Shown here one piece after another: positions 10,473 through 22,625 of a stretch of 64,000 nt of DNA (positions are counted from its first letter, which is position 1; every line of letters starts with the position of its first letter). The notes under the pieces were generated by a model. The model ran no database searches. It was given only the letters and a program-made list of their open reading frames with translations, and was not told the origin of the DNA. The DNA comes from Lobosporangium transversale (Eukaryota > Mortierellomycota > Mortierellomycetes > Mortierellales > Mortierellaceae): contig NW_019029013.1 of the NCBI RefSeq assembly GCF_002105155.1, forward strand, positions 1 to 64,000, in the 5' to 3' direction. The translations under genes were made by a program, and so were the position numbers.

Positions 10473-13463
10473 CGAAATACTCAGTTGAGCGACTAGCGCA
10501 TCGTCGTGCATTCCTATTGTATTCACGACGCTGCTCCTTGGTACCAAAGTGAAGCTTGGCCGCCTATGAAAACCCATGATGAATGACGATGAGACATGGG
10601 AAAATGATAATAATAATAATAATAATAATTTGATCCGTTCTTTTTTTTTTCTTTTTTTCTTCATAATCACAATACCTCCAAATTCACATGAGTCGAAGGG
10701 TTGGTGGAGGGCTCATCTTCAAGGATCAGGCGAGTGATCGCTATTATATGAGTTCTAACATCATCTGGCTTTCCAACAGCATAGAACGGAACACCATCCA
10801 CCGTCACATGAACGTGGTACATCGGTGTCAGGAACTTGACACGCGGCTGGATATCTGGGAACGAGTCGTGGAATACCATCTGAACCTTGAACATGCCTCC
10901 ATCATAGTTACTAAATCAGTACCATACATGTATATTTATATATGTTTAAAGAAAAAAGAAGAAATCAGTTTTCGGGAAAAACAATGATAATGGTGATAAT
11001 AATGATAAAAGAAATACTGAGCAAACAAAACTGATAATGGCTTTACCTCATTGGTTTACCGAAAAGTGTAAATGTCCAGACAAACGGATTATCTTCAACA
11101 AGCTCAACCTCCACACCTCCTGTATTGTTTTCACGATAGTATTCACAGATTTGCTCATATTGACGCCGCAAGTTACTTGACATCCGGGTGGAGTCCTTGA
11201 TCCATTGACTCGACTGTGAAATCCATTCTAATGTCTCCCTCTCGATTGCTGTCTTGATCACCTCTAAACGTTTTGCTAGGGATGCATATCCAAATTTGCC
11301 ATCCATCTTGTTTCCACCGAATTCAAAGGGTGCTCTATAGAAGGGCGTCCCATCAGAAACTACTGCGGATTCCTTTTGTACAGTATGTTGATAAATATCA
11401 TAGTACGCCAAGAATAAACGCTTGGATAGATCACTAAACTCGTCATACGATGTCACGCTATTTGCATATAGAGGCTCAAAAATGGCAGAGGTCGAGGCTG
11501 TAGGTGTCCCTGAAGAGTTTGGTGTGCCCACAGGTGTAACAAGGGTGTTATTGGCTGATGAGCTTTGAGGCGAAGATGGGCTGGAAGAGGAGGAGGAAGA
11601 GGAGGTTGCGGCTGGATCTGTTGTAAATGTGTTGAATAAAGTTGGTTGGTTGATACCGAGGAATCCTTCCAAGCGGTCGCAAATAGAAATGCGAATTGTC
11701 TCTGTTACAATCCATTGGAGAAAAAAAAAAAAACGTTAGTTTTCTGATTATTCAGTCAGGAAATCTTTTTCAAGCTAAAAAATAAATAAAATACATTGGA
11801 TATAGACAAGTAGACGAACCATGACGGATCTTTTGGTTATAAGGTTCTAGTTTAGACATATCCTTCTCAAGGTCATGTCCAGGCTCATTGCGATACTATC
11901 ATGTCAAATCAAAAAAAACAAAAAAAAAAGAAAAAACGAAAAAAAGAAAAAAAAGTAAAATAAAATAAAATAATAATAATAATAATAAATAAATAAATGA
12001 TATCGCCCGACTGACATGAATAGATTCATTTGTCTTCATGTGCAAACAAACGGTCTTGTCAACAGACTTACGGGCATATCGCTCATGAGTGATTGGATGC
12101 TCAACAAAATACTAGTGATTCCATGTGCAGAAGACCCTAATCGTTAAGAAAACATCTCTAGGAACCATTAGAGCTGACGAATTTGGCTTTTTGTTTCTTT
12201 CTTTGATTTGTGCAAATTAAAGATGGATTGTCACTGTCTCACGTGTCCATACATTGTTCACCTGCATTGCCTCTCCATGTGCCAAGGATACTAAGACAGA
12301 CCCTTCCACCAGCGTATATCTACAAATCAATTTTATCATAATGATGAAGGAAAGCAAAAGCAAGCGGATTTCGGTCATTAGTGGCAACGCTAACCAAAAG
12401 AGAAGGAGAAAAAAAAAAAAAAAGAAAAAATACTCCTTACATTGGGATTGAAACGCGTTCGTCCATGGTTGGTAGTCAAAGCAGTTACTGAATGATTCCC
12501 AATGTATCCAAGTTTTTTTTTTTTTTTTTTTAAAAAAACAACAATCATAGTTAGGAATAACTTTAACATGCTGTTACTTTTTCTTGTTCCGATCATTTAA
12601 TACCTTTAGGAGGAGCAGTAGGGTAATCCTTTGGGAACACCAAGCTAAACTCGAATTGACCAAGGCAGTATCTAACAAATCAGAATTAGATCAGATCGTT
12701 CAATCAATTGAGATATAAAAAAAAGAAAAAAAAGAAAGAAAGGAGATACAGAAAGGAGATGTAGAAAGGAGACGAGTCCAGTCAGTCAGATGTGAATGTT
12801 TAGGATGTGTGAAGAAACCGAATTCACATGGCTTCTTTTCCTGTTTCTTTTTCGCCTTGTCCATGCATATGTCTACCATAGTCTAACTGTGAATACCCAA
12901 GAGAGTGGCTCACAGAGTAGGGATTTTATTCCCCTTTGCTTTTCCTCTTTCATCTCCACCTCCTTTTTCCCTCCTTTTTTTTCCTCTGTTGTTCCTGCTC
13001 ACTTTTTTTTCTTTTTTTTTTTTTTTTTTTTTTTCCGGATCTTTCATATGACTCTACTTGCTTGCTTCTTGAAATGAATTTTTTTTTTTTTTTTCTTTGG
13101 ACTTGTTGATAAATCGATTGATTGATTTTGTCTTACGGTGTGTCAGGAGGACCAGTGATCATGGCTTTAATAGTCATGATATTTGATTCATCTACAGTTT
13201 TTTTTTTTTTTTTTTATTATTATTGTTTCGGCAAAGCCCATCCATAGGTAAGGAAAAAAAAAGTATTATTTTGGTTATTAAACACAAAAAAAAAAAAAAA
13301 AAAGATGGCAATGCAATGTAACAATGAAAGAAAAACCATTGATGGCTGGTTTAGAACGTTTAAAGTTAAATTGATTACCATAATGAAGAAACAGTTGATG
13401 ATCAGGATTCTTTGTGAATTCAGACAATTCCTTTGTCAGACGTAATGTCACAGCGTTGGACAT
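10468..13463 (-). CDS. UBE2Z: UBE2Z-type ubiquitin-conjugating enzyme with a second, cysteine-less UBC domain
   Basis: Ten exons: 13379-13463, 13137-13191, 12604-12671, 12441-12487, 12262-12319, 12072-12136, 11820-11895, 11047-11701, 10676-10910 and 10468-10563; every junction is in phase, 479 residues. Domain 1 (about residues 8-155) follows human UBE2Z closely: AMITGPPDTPY, LVFPKDYPTAPPK, TRFNPN, then the active-site segment GGRVCLSILGTW with the catalytic Cys, then SILLSIQSLM, YRNEPG and HETIRISICD. A UBE2Z-like tail (LAYYDIY, near 220) follows. Domain 2 (about 340-470) is a further UBC fold: VWTFTLFGKPM, YDGGMFKVQMVF, FPDIQPRVKFLT, then HVHVTVDGVPFY where HPN and the GxxCL cysteine should be, ending NLEAAKL. 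UBE2Z charges from UBA6 in animals; domain 2 should be unable to carry ubiquitin. Between them is a Ser/Thr-rich linker (about 160-205). The start was chosen from helix 1 (RLTKELSEF). Confidence 0.93.
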
Positions 13464-13655
13464 GATTGGCTTTTTTTGTTGTTGTTGTTATTGTTGTTGT
13501 TGTCGCGTTTTTTTTTTTTTTTTTTTTTTTTTGTGCTGCAGAATACGGTTGCTTCTTATATGACTTGTATGTCTTGTATATCTTGTATAATTTGTATATC
13601 TTGTATATCCTGTGTATATATATACATATATTAGCTCCTTTGTTAACTGAAGGAG

Positions 13656-13687
<32 letters not shown>

Positions 13688-13820
13688 AACGAGAGTGAGA
13701 ATAAAACCTTGTATGCCGAATAGACTGAAGGGAGAAATAGAAATGGAAAAGAGTAAAGAAACAAAGAAACAAAGAAACAAAAAAACAAAGCAAAGAAATC
13801 AAAAAAAGGGGGACGTAGTG

Positions 13821-13851
<31 letters not shown>

Positions 13852-14085
13852 TCGAAAAGAGAGTAGGATCCAAATGTCAAATGTCAAATGGGGTTAAATG
13901 TCATTACACACACTTCATCCACCACATCGACCAAACAAACATGATACTGCGGTGTGTGTGTGAAAATGAAAAATAAAAAATAAAAAAAAGGGACGATAAA
14001 TGAAAATGTGGAAACTGGGCTCATTCTTCTTTCTTCTTTCTTCTTTCTCTTTTTCTTTTTCTTCTTTTACCTTTTGCTTCTTCTA

Positions 14086-14119
<34 letters not shown>

Positions 14120-14135
14120 TTCTTGCCTTTTTTTG

Positions 14136-14169
<34 letters not shown>

Positions 14170-15121
14170 TCCAGCCTTGGATATGGACTGACTATGCCTC
14201 TGCCACAGCGGTGCTTGTCTCGAATCAAACAAAGACGGCGTTCTTTTCTAGGATTATAATGATCAGCAGATTAGGAAGGGCAAAAAAAAAGTTTATTTTG
14301 CGCATTTGCCATGTACACAAGCTATAACCCAATTGGAAAACCTCCCAGGGCGTTTTTATCTGTACATACTGTTACTGTTACATAAAAGTAAAACACTGGA
14401 TGCATTGGAAGCGGAGCTACCTTTACCTGTTTGACTTGGTAATTTTATATACACATTGCAAACAAAAAAACCCTTGAGGTGGTTTTGGAATCAACAGAAA
14501 ATAAAAAAAAAAAAAAAAAAGGAGGATGAGAAGGAGGACGAGAAGGAGGACGAGAAGGAGGCGGGAAGGGAAGGGAAGGAAAGGGATCATACGTTTGAAC
14601 TCCATAGTCGTTTATACAACAGTTTACTTCGCCCAAGTAGGATTAGACTTTTTTTATTACTATTTATGCAGTAACAATCATGTACATGAACATGTATAAT
14701 GCATGTATAATATCAATATGTAGATGTATACGTTGTTTGATGACATGATTCAATGTTCAAACTCATGATGCCACAAAGAAAAAAAAAAAAAAAAAAAAAA
14801 AAAAATGAAAAATGCAATCGCTATTAATTTTATTTAATCTCTTTTTTATTGATTTCTTTTTAATGATTTCTACATGTCGATGTCGACACCTGATGCAATT
14901 TGAAAAAAAAGCTTTTTTTTTTTTGTAAAAGTACAAAGAGAAAAAGAAGGAGAAAGGATAGAGAAAGAGGAAAGAGAAGGAAAAGGAAAAGGGGAGAAAA
15001 GAGAATAAAAAATATATTGTACAAATGACTGTTGGGGCAGCGCAAGAGAGGGACATCTCAAAAACACTAAAAAGGATCAGTTATAATAATAATAAAAATA
15101 ATAAAGGAAAAGCTTTTTTTT
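13464..15121. other. Intergenic low-complexity region
   Basis: Upstream of the UBE2Z-like gene and downstream of the Sec14-like gene (both minus). It is unusually dense in homopolymers: poly-T/A of 18-30 bases near 13509, 13655, 13821, 14091, 14139, 14502 and 14778, with TTGTAT repeats at 13565-13620 and GAGAAGGAG repeats at 14520-14570. All open frames are poly-Phe/Lys artefacts. No gene, tRNA or mobile-element end is supported. Confidence 0.6.
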
Positions 15122-16542
15122 TTAAAGCAACAACTCATCACCCTCTCCAACAACTGTCAAAACCTTGACTGCAGTCGCAGCAATGAGTTGCCACACTTCG
15201 CCTCGAAGCATAATAAGAGCCATGATCCAATACATCAGCGTCCTCATATCCGTTCGCATCATTTTATCCGCACAGGTCTTCACCACCTTCACCATCTTCT
15301 GTCGTACCCCCTGTTGAGTAGCCGCAATCCGCATGAAGACCGAGTTGGGTCGGAGGATCAGCCGATAGAACCGATTTCCACGGGGGTTCTTTGGATCACT
15401 TCCAGAATTACGGCTGATAGTGTTCCTCTCCTTGCGCGAAATCGGATACTGTGTAGGCAAATCTGACTCGATCGAGGGTGTGATCATGAAGGAGGGGATA
15501 TTGGCTGATGATTTCGAATGCCTAAGCAACGTTGCCCTCAGTGGCGTAGATTTGAGACTAGGATTAAAGTGGTGACCAGAACCATGGTGACGTTGATGGT
15601 TATGAGTTGTAGGACTAAGACTATTCAAATCCATAAGGGGGATCGAATTCGAACGTGATCCCAGACCAGGTCGAACAGACAGATTCGTATTGTTGTTATT
15701 ATTGTTGTTGTGGCTGCTATGACCAGAGGAAGGAGGCGCCATTGGCATCATCGGCGTCATCGACAAAAAGCTGAGGCCATCATGGGGTCGCAATTTGGGA
15801 CTGTGATGTGGTGTCGAGATGGCGTCAAAGTAGATAGAGTCGCAAGAGTTGACACGGCTGAGGGATGAAGTCGGTGTTCCTGGCTGGAGACTGAGCATCG
15901 GATAACCAAAGTAGTGGAATGCCTCACATGTCTCAGAGTCATATTGATAAGAGTCTAATCCACCAAAGTCTATTTCGTTAACACATGGAAATAGGGTTGA
16001 TGGGATTAGTTAATAAAAAGTCGGATAAGCTCGCATCAACGTCCATCCCTTACGACCTTAGGAATAACCCGAATCAATAGCCAGCATATGATAAAAAAAA
16101 GGGGAGAGGCAAAGTCTTTTATTTCTTTCTTACCAGTAGAGAGCTCTTCACGATCGAAATGTTCCTGGAGCTCATTAACGGAAGATGGGAAAGAGACCCG
16201 TGCGCGGGCAGTTTCCGGGAGAGCACGCTTAAGCATTTGCCAGATTCCGCCAAACACCCAGCTGTAGTTGAGCACATATACTTTTTTTTTTAAAAATAGA
16301 TAAACAAGCAGTAGGATAAAAAAAAAAAATAAAAAAAAAAAAAAGGATTAATGCTAAATTCACTACAGTGCCTTTAAAGATCGATAAAGAACAATCGGCT
16401 GATCAGGATAGACATGATCTAGCTTGGTCGTTAATTATTCCTTTATGCATGTATTCAAGGGCATGCTCCCGACTGGAGTATAATTAATCCATGCAAATAC
16501 ATTCCACAGCTCAACTTTTTTTTTTTTTTTTTTTTTTTTATT

Positions 16543-16582
<40 letters not shown>

Positions 16583-17267
16583 AAGAAAAAAAAACTGGTC
16601 ATTCATTTGTCATCAACATACCTTGGGCAATGCAACTGGGATAACGATGTTTGAGTAACTCAATTGTGAATGTGATCAGCTGGTGGTCCAGATCTGAGAC
16701 CGAAGCACCCTGGAGGTCAAGGATCAGCGTCGCCTGTAACGCATGATCCTGAGGAGGCTGACGACGACTGGACTCCCACAAGAGCTTGCGGGTGCATTCA
16801 AGAACAAAGATAATATAACGCTTGTACTCAAAAAACCGATCCTTCTCTGCACCAGCATCCGTAACCATCTCTGGGTCATAATCCAGCTGGGGAGCAGAAA
16901 CGTATTTTCCTAGACGAATAGTGATCAAAGGATGACCGTACCGATCCTGTCCTCTGAGTTGCACAAGTCCGTTTATCCATAACGGATTCTCCTCCAGATC
17001 TCGTGGGGTGATGTGGTCACATCCGACCTCTATCCTCCAGGCGATATTGGCTTCGACCAAGTTGTATGCTTCCTTGATGACATAGTTTGCCTTTTTGAGG
17101 AATCGGAAGAGGGTGATACGATCGTTCAAGTAACTTGTGGCGATATCGTATGAGGGGTGTTGTGGTGGATATTGCTGCTGAACAAGATGCTGCAGTTCGG
17201 TGACTTGTTGGATATGCTCTTGATAGAGCTCCAAGAGCTCGATGGTCGTCTTTTCTGCAGTATTCAT
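15122..17267 (-). CDS. Sec14-like CRAL-TRIO lipid-transfer protein with a long C-terminal extension
   Basis: Three exons: 16622-17267, 16134-16280 and 15122-15969, in phase, 546 residues. The CRAL-TRIO N-terminal helices are at about residues 40-85 (LFRFLKKANY, IAWRIEVG). The CRAL-TRIO lipid pocket follows (about 95-265): GQDRYGHPLITIRLGKY, the long helix ECTRKLLWESSRR, ATLILDLQGASVSDLD, LLKHRYP, VYVLNYSWVF, and the closing LPETARARVSF..ELQEHFDREEL..DFGGLDSY, which matches the Sec14 end motif (..Y/F-GG-D). The second intron acceptor follows a poly-A run (AAAAG before TATATG), which is odd but keeps frame and the conserved VYVLN strand. The C-terminal 260 residues are Ser/His/Asn-rich and end in a hydrophobic stretch (YWIMALIMLRGEVW..), possibly a membrane-associated helix. 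Family role: exchange of phosphatidylinositol or phosphatidylcholine between membranes. The exact ligand is unknown. Confidence 0.92.
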
Positions 17268-17860
17268 ATTATTATTTTCTAGAATGTTGTATCTTTTGTT
17301 GTATGTGCGTCAGACGTAGGAGGATTGAAAATATTGTAGAATGATGATATTTGTCCGTGTCTGTGCTACTTTCACTGTTTCGGTGTGTGTGGAGGACAAT
17401 GTGACCCTGTTTTAAAGACAAAATAGAATAAAAAATATAAAAATAAAATAAAAATAAAAATAAAAAAAATTTGCTTGGAAACTGATCGTGCTTATGATGA
17501 CCAGACCAGACCGGACCGGACCAGAACAAACAAGATGAGAGAAAGAAGAGCAATGATCAGAAATGCAAAAGAAATGCAAAAAATAAAAAAATAAATATAA
17601 ATAAAATAGAATAAAAAATAAACTAGGAACAGAGGAGCAAAAGAAGAAGAAGAAGAAGAAGAGATTTTTAGAGTTGAGCAGTTGTGTTATAGGGGTGTTG
17701 AGCTATGGAGGAGCGGAGTGAAAAGTGTGGAGAAAGAAAGAATAAGAGTTCTTTAATTGATTTAGACGGAAAGGGAAGGAAGAGAGGAAAGAGAGAGAGA
17801 GAGAGAGAGAGAGAAGGTGATAAGTGTGGATATTTGGATTTGGAGTCGATATGGCACCGT

Positions 17861-17891
<31 letters not shown>

Positions 17892-19214
17892 TGGAGTGGA
17901 GGAAAAAAAAAAAAAAAAAAAAAGAGATGGAATAAACAAAATAAAGAGAGAACCGATTGATGCGATGCGATGCGATGCAGAGTAGGGGGAAAGGGAGGGA
18001 GGGGATACAAAAAAAAGGGAGATTATAAACAACAACAAACAAGACCAACGAGAAGTAAGGAAAAGGGGATACGAAGCGAAAGGGTAAAGAAAAGGAACAA
18101 AGAGAGAGAAGAAGAAAAAAAAAAAGGTCTTGTCCTTTCAAGCAGGAACATTTAACATGTACATTTCTTAAATATGATGGATAGGACGTCATTCTTTGTG
18201 TATCCATTGTGTCCTTGTGGTTGTTTTTACGGTTTGGCATGTGAAAGCGGGGTAAGATGTCCTTTCTCTCTAAATGACTGTTCTGTCACTGTGAAAAATA
18301 AAAAAGATCCCTTGCCATGCCATCTGAGAGACCAGGGAAATGTACACGTACATATTGCTCTTGTTTAATGTTCAGTAAGTACATTTTTCTTTGTACAACT
18401 CTCCACTCTCCACGGGGAACTCTTCATCTTTTTCATGTTTCCACGTTTTTTTACACTTTGTGTTTGCATGCCTGCTTAGGATAGCAACCATCCCCATGTG
18501 CAAAAAAAAAAAGAAAAAGAAAAAAAAAAACACAACCGAATCCGGCGAATAGATATCCCACTTCTCAGCAGTAATCTGTACATGTATACAATCTGTTCAA
18601 TCTGTACGCCCATTTCTCTTGTGTTCAAGCATTTATAATCACTCTGAACAACTTAATCGGCTCATAGCAATGCCAACTTTTTTTTTTTTTTCTTTAATCC
18701 TGCAATGGTGAACTATTTCTGCCAAACTGAAATAGTTCAGTCTTGTCTTTCTGAGCTTCGTCCCCTACTACTGAGTTTTCTACCCCACTGTTGATAAAAG
18801 ACATTGTTTCAAGCACCTGCCTTCTCAAGCTCATAAATCTGTACTAGAACTCAACCATCTTTCTCCATATCTCATGGACTACGAATAAAAGCTTCGGCTC
18901 CTGAACTATAAAACTACGCAGGGTCACCATGCAAGGTGGCTGTTAATTTCAAATCTCTTTTCTCTATGGGACCCACTTGAGTAGGAGAGGGTTGATCAAT
19001 TAAAAAGTTGAACAGGGAGCATCTACACTAAAATAAATATCTAATTGCAAGTCATCTTGGAGATAGAGACCAGAGTCAATGACGCGTAAACTATGTTGAG
19101 AACTAGTCTATGAACATACTGACTTTCAAAATGCTCGATCAAGAGCTCAAGACAGTTGCACCATGCCAGAGTTAAAGGTCCTTTTAGCACAGTCAGAAAC
19201 AAAATGAGGCACCC

Positions 19215-19247
<33 letters not shown>

Positions 19248-20194
19248 CCGACATTATAACGACACCCGCCTCAAAATGACCCTGCCCCAATTAGCTAATT
19301 ATACATCAAATTATACAAATTATAAAACTTTTGAATGCTATACTCTGATGTCTTGGATCTTATTAAAAATCTGATTCAACTGTGATTCACGTTTAAGACG
19401 CGAGTCTCTCATCCATGTCTAAGACGCGCCTCCCCTCTCCCGTTTTTGTGGCTGTTGGGCTGGGGCCCATGTCTATTTTAGAAGTTTGAAACCTCATACG
19501 ACTCATGTGACACTAGATTACCTTAATAAATCATACGTTACACAACACTTTCAAAAAAAAAAAAAAAAAAAAAAAGTTCCTAGACGTATAGGATCTTGAA
19601 TATTATTCGCGCGTTGTCTGCCCACTTGAGTGCCATCGAACTCCTTCATACCCATACATCTAACTTCCTTATCAACCTACAAGCAGTATCTTTGAACATC
19701 AAGCCATTCATTCTCTTTCCGAGTACCTTTGCTCAGTTTCGTGAGAATATCAATGAGGAATTGTAGAAGGTTGGTAAACATGAAAAACATATATTTCCCT
19801 CCGTCCTGTTGATGGAGCTATATATATATATACATATATGTTTGTATGTATTATATATATATATTTAGAAGGCTTATTAGTGATCCTTTTTTGATTCTTA
19901 TTTCCTTAATGAATCACATGAGGTGAAGAGTCATGATGTCCTGAGCCTTACCATTTTTATTGATAAGCTCAATGCATTTCTTGACAAGGCCCCACCAAAA
20001 AGGGACTGGCATAGCAACGACAATGAGCAACTCTTGATCTCCACTCCCATAAAAGACTTTCTAGATGTCTCTACATCCCTCACAGGCTTGGTCCCAGCTA
20101 GGCTCCTATGACTCAAGGATGGTTGAAGCAACAACCATTGTCTACACTATCCCGTAATCTTGCCTCTCTTGCCGCTAATCAGGCTTGGTGGATT

Positions 20195-20230
<36 letters not shown>

Positions 20231-20370
20231 AGATGCTGGTGGATTTAAAAGTGCAATAATGTTTTAATCTAATCGTATAAGCTTACTTTGTAATATGAAT
20301 CTACAGTTCAAGAAGACAAAGAGAGGAAGTCTTTTTTTCAGGACAGATGACATCTCGTGTACTCTATCCC
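17268..20370. other. Gene-poor region of 3.1 kb
   Basis: No protein gene is supported on either strand. It contains GA repeats (17792-17816), poly-A/T runs near 17860, 17905, 19215, 19552 and 20196, ATTTA/TATA-rich stretches near 19818-19865, and an 11-bp hairpin (TGAACTATTTC, 8-base loop, GAAATAGTTCA) at 18709-18739. The hairpin may be the remains of a mobile-element end, but nothing else supports that. The promoter of the Sec14-like gene should lie at the left edge. Confidence 0.5.
18709..18739. repeat. Short hairpin
   Basis: Inverted repeat with 11-bp arms around an 8-base loop in a gene-free stretch. There is no T-run directly after it that would make it a terminator. Function unknown. 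Confidence 0.4.
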
Positions 20371-20871
20371 TTAAACCGTCAACCTGGCAAATTTGCCAGG
20401 AAGTGATTTTTTTTTTCATGTTTTTTGCGTTTTTCTCATTAAAGTGTTAAGTTACACCCCCCCCCCATCTCTATGCCCAGAAGGAAGTACGCAAGCTGTT
20501 GCACCCTTGGTTGCTACATTGATCAACCCCATTCATAGCTGAATTCCGTTTAAATTGGCCATCAATTACTAATCATTACGCTCATGAGCTTATTCACTTC
20601 ATTCGAGATAGTGGACTTTTCACTCAAGGGAGAAGAAGGGGAGTTTACATCTGTACTTTGCTTTCCACAACATACAGAAGTGGACTTCGAAGCGGACGAA
20701 GAGGTTGATAGTGATCGTGAACCGACACCTGTAGAGGGGAGAAAGGGGGGACGAAAAAAGAAACCCACAAAAGAATTGCCCTCACCCAAACTAAAGTTTA
20801 CACTAATTTTTTAAATGGCTTTAGCACGCAATTTATCATGGCAAATTTGCCAGGAGAGTCTGACGGTTTAA
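20371..20871. mobile_element. piggyBac-like miniature element flanked by TTAA
   Basis: Both ends abut TTAA (20371-20374 and 20868-20871), the piggyBac target signature. Inside them the terminal inverted repeat begins ACCGTCA on both ends. A palindrome built on CTGGCAAATTTGCCAG follows 2 bases further in on the left and 6 bases further in on the right. The 493-bp interior has an open frame (20584-20814, +) encoding an acidic stretch then a basic GRKGGRKKKP segment. That resembles the N-terminal region of piggyBac-type transposases but has no DDE core, so this is probably a deletion derivative that cannot move by itself. Family assignment rests on the TTAA and inverted ends only; fungal piggyBac ends vary. 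Confidence 0.65.
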
Positions 20872-22039
20872 GAGATACTATCGTCCGTACTACGTGAGTA
20901 AGTACTCAAAGTGATCGTATGCTTTGTCAGCTATGTCTGTGTGTATGATTCAGAAAGAAAATATGAAGAGACGAGGCCAGTCTGGGTGGTGCAAAAAAAA
21001 AAAGAGAACATAAAAGTAAAATGACTCCTGAATTGGTCTGTGCAGATTTCCTTTCGTGCTCCGTTCTTATTAATTTCCATCTTGGGATGGAATCCTCACT
21101 GAGATCAATGAACGACAAGACTTGGCAATTTTATCTGGCCATTCATTCGAGTTGTCTTGACGCTTATCAAGATTGAGTTGCAGCAATTTCCAGGGACTTC
21201 CAGGGTGGATTGGCCCTCTACAGAGCGTACGGCAGCATCAAGCCAACCTTTAAGATTTCGAGTGAATGTCGGACATCTCATCTCATGGCATTGCACTATA
21301 TTGTCGTCATGCATATCCTCTCATCCTTTTCATTTTATTTCACTGTCGTGTCTTGAGTATCCCCTCGTCTCATGAGCTTGACTTGTACACAACCTATAAC
21401 CAAATGCTGTGCCTTCTAAATCTATGCTCTGTGCCTGCTAGTTCCTCTGCTGTTGACCATTAGAGAGTCCCATGAAACCGGGGCCGTCTTAATTATAGAA
21501 GTGTAAATGCAGAAATGTAAATGCAGAAGTGTATACAGTATTAGTGTTGCATCTGAATACTATATATACTTTGTTTACACATTTCTATTCTCATTAAACA
21601 CACCTTGCTTTGCCTTAATTCTTTTTTTAAAATAAAAGCACACAGCTGTCTTTGGTCGCCCATGCATTCATGTACCATGACGAGCCGATAATGTATGCGA
21701 TCTAGAAAACTTCCTCATTTGTCCATGCTTTAAATACACGTGCTATTTTAGTCTTCTGGAGCTGAAATGAATAGCATGTGCTGTTTGGCCTAAATGAATT
21801 CAAGATCAGACAGAGTGACCATTGGTCTCCTGTGGTGATGACGACGTTGATGTCAATGGTTATATCCTACCTGTGGATAGAATAATCTTTTTTCATTCAA
21901 CCTCCGCAATTAACATGGTGAATAAAGGCTGACAGTTTTGTCTTTTTTTTTTTTTTTTTTTTTTTTCTTTCTTTCTCTCTTCAATCCTCTTCTCTTCCCC
22001 ACCACTCACACTTCTCCACTCTCCAAACACATTATCATC
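20872..22039. other. Intergenic region upstream of NDUFA4
   Basis: No gene supported. A short tandem pair (TGTAAATGCAGAA, about 21504-21535) and a TATATATAC stretch near 21560 are visible. The promoter of the next gene lies at the right edge, with a 25-base poly-T run ending near 21966 and a CT-rich leader just before its start codon. Confidence 0.45.
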
Positions 22040-22625
22040 ATGTCCGCTGCTGCTGCTGCTCAAGCTGCTAAGAAGGCACCCTCTGTCTTCAAGACCTGGT
22101 TCGTTGTCGAGGCCATCCCCATCTACGCTGTCCTTGGTGCTGCTCTTGGTGGTGCCGGTAAGTCTCTTTTACCACTTACTCTTCCCTCTTTCTGCTCTAT
22201 TTCCACTTTCCACTTTGCTTGATTGTCTTGGTCGATCTGTTCAAACATTTCCCCTGCCTATCTTTTTTTTTTTTTTTTTGTCTCCTCGCTGTCTGTGCAA
22301 AAGTTGCACGACATCATTGTTGTGTTCCTGAATTATTTTTTGTTTTTCCCTCTCCTCCCTCCCAACGGCATTCTACGGAACGAGAATTTTTTCCGATCTA
22401 TTTTCGGCTTGACTAAATAAGAAAGACACACTAACGTCTGATTTTATTTTATTTATGATTTTAGGCTGGTACGTCACTCGCCTTGCTCGTGGTCCCGATG
22501 TCACCTGGGACCGCAAGAACAACCCCCACCCCTGGTTGCACATTGACCAACAGACTCAACTCAAGTTGATGACTGTCAAGGAGGGTCAGGGCTTCACTAA
22601 GTCCTACTCCCGTGATCGTCTGTAA
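22040..22625 (+). CDS. NDUFA4: NDUFA4/MLRQ-type respiratory chain subunit
   Basis: Two exons, 22040-22157 and 22465-22625, intron phase 1, 92 residues. After an Ala-rich start the protein has one membrane helix (about 22-48: FVVEAIPIYAVLGAALGGAG) followed by YVTRLARGPDVTWDRKNNPHPW, the signature of the B12D/MLRQ (NDUFA4) family. This family was first assigned to complex I and later to cytochrome c oxidase in mammals. It is expected in the mitochondrial inner membrane. The ATG at 22040 sits in a good context (ATCATCATG) after a pyrimidine-rich leader. The length matches fungal members. Confidence 0.92.

Noticed and set aside
13420-13887. Several overlapping 85-155-codon frames on both strands
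   Set aside because: Produced by homopolymers (poly-Phe, poly-Lys); overlap the start of the UBE2Z-like gene.
17668-18240. 190-codon minus-strand frame rich in Phe/Ser/Leu
   Set aside because: Low-complexity CT/T repeats read as protein; no family feature or splice context.
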